Assembly (NCBI GenBank): GCA_026989475.1
Contig: JALSJG010000031.1
Location: forward strand, 1 to 5,594
From: Thermaceae bacterium
GTDB lineage: Bacteria; Deinococcota; Deinococci; Deinococcales; Marinithermaceae
Reading direction: 5' to 3'
Length of the DNA stretch: 5,594 nucleotides
Translations under genes and position numbers: made by a program
Shown: positions 5,421 to 5,594 of the stretch, piece by piece
Layout: every line of letters begins with the position of its first letter
Position numbering within the stretch: position 1 is the stretch's first letter
The notes under the pieces: generated by a model
Seen by the model: the letters and a program-made list of their open reading frames with translations, nothing else
Databases searched by the model: none
What the model was told of the DNA's origin: nothing

Positions 5421-5594
5421 CTACCCCCGTTTGGGGGTACGCCCGCGCCATACGAGGCGGAAGGGCACCCGGGGGAATCCCAGGTCTTCGCGGATCCGGT
5501 TTTTGATGTAGTTCTCGAACGCCCGGGTGACGAACTCGGGGTGATTGACGAAGAAAACAAAGGTCGGCGGAGCTACCTCCGGCTGGGTGGCGTA
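5421..5594 (-). CDS. der: GTPase Der (EngA), C-terminal fragment
   Basis: These 57 residues plus a TAG stop are the end of Der; the frame is open to the window edge. The fragment reads PPTFVFFVNHPEFVTRAFEN (residues 9-28 of the fragment), then YIKNRIREDLGFPRVPFRLV and a basic tail WRGRTPKRG. This is the characteristic last portion of the C-terminal KH-like domain of Der, an essential double-GTPase that acts in 50S ribosomal subunit maturation. Its two G domains lie outside the window. The gene is followed after 37 bp by the pilin-like gene on the same strand, so the two may share a transcript. The last codons and the stop lie in a perfect inverted repeat. Confidence 0.92.
   Translation of the reverse strand, partial: YATQPEVAPPTFVFFVNHPEFVTRAFENYIKNRIREDLGFPRVPFRLVWRGRTPKRG
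5422..5439. repeat. Perfect inverted repeat over the der stop codon
   Basis: TACCCCC (5422-5428), loop GTTT and GGGGGTA (5433-5439) form a perfect 7-bp stem. In the der transcript the 3' arm includes the first two bases of the stop codon. No T-run follows on either strand, so it is not a standard intrinsic terminator. It could stabilise the 3' end, pause polymerase or take part in a switch with the adjacent pilin ribosome-binding-site hairpin. Confidence 0.5.

Noticed and set aside
5384..5560. 59-residue N-terminal extension of the pilin to an ATG at 5560
   Set aside because: The extension overlaps der, and the prepilin leader with its GGAGG site fixes the start at 5383.
1..5594. CRISPR array, insertion sequence, tRNA, riboswitch or phage/defence genes
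   Set aside because: I saw no direct repeat array, transposase frame, tRNA-like cloverleaf or defence-type domain; all larger genes have ordinary cellular functions.

Overview
This is a GC-rich window with tight gene packing. The organism is probably a member of the Deinococcota, most likely Thermaceae (Thermus, Oceanithermus or Marinithermus relatives). Two things suggest this. First, the C-terminal half of the type IV pilin resembles the Thermus PilA4 pilin as I remember it: a Cys-Met-hydrophobic stretch, then WYAATPEK, then a terminal Cys-Pro. Second, three genes start next to TANNNT -10 boxes with no Shine-Dalgarno, the leaderless pattern typical of this phylum. The assignment is an inference; no rRNA is present.

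Layout. 2-1088 (+): end of an FtsX/MacB-type ABC permease, one base, then its LolD/MacB-type ATPase. 1152-1660 (+): two small unrecognised membrane proteins of 123 and 46 aa, ATGA-overlapped, behind a leaderless promoter. 1661-1753: a convergent gap with a GC-rich inverted repeat. 4251-1754 (-): a two-gene operon, a two-TM/RCK potassium channel followed by the bifunctional NAD(P)HX repair enzyme Nnr, also ATGA-overlapped. 4275-5000 (+): a class III-type sirtuin, divergent from the channel across only 23 bp. 5383-4997 (-): a short type IV pilin-like protein whose stop codon overlaps the sirtuin stop. 5594-5421 (-): the C-terminus of the ribosome-assembly GTPase Der.

Functional picture. Three adjacent products are linked to nicotinamide nucleotides: an RCK (Rossmann) domain that may sense NAD(H) or another nucleotide, an enzyme that repairs damaged NAD(P)H, and an NAD-consuming deacylase. 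The first two are translationally coupled. The third is driven from what appears to be an overlapping bidirectional promoter. There is no mobile element, CRISPR array, RNA gene or obvious defence system. The points most worth a second look are the divergent leaderless promoter, the non-canonical channel selectivity filter (GYHE), the small membrane-protein pair, and the hairpins around the der stop codon and the pilin ribosome-binding site.
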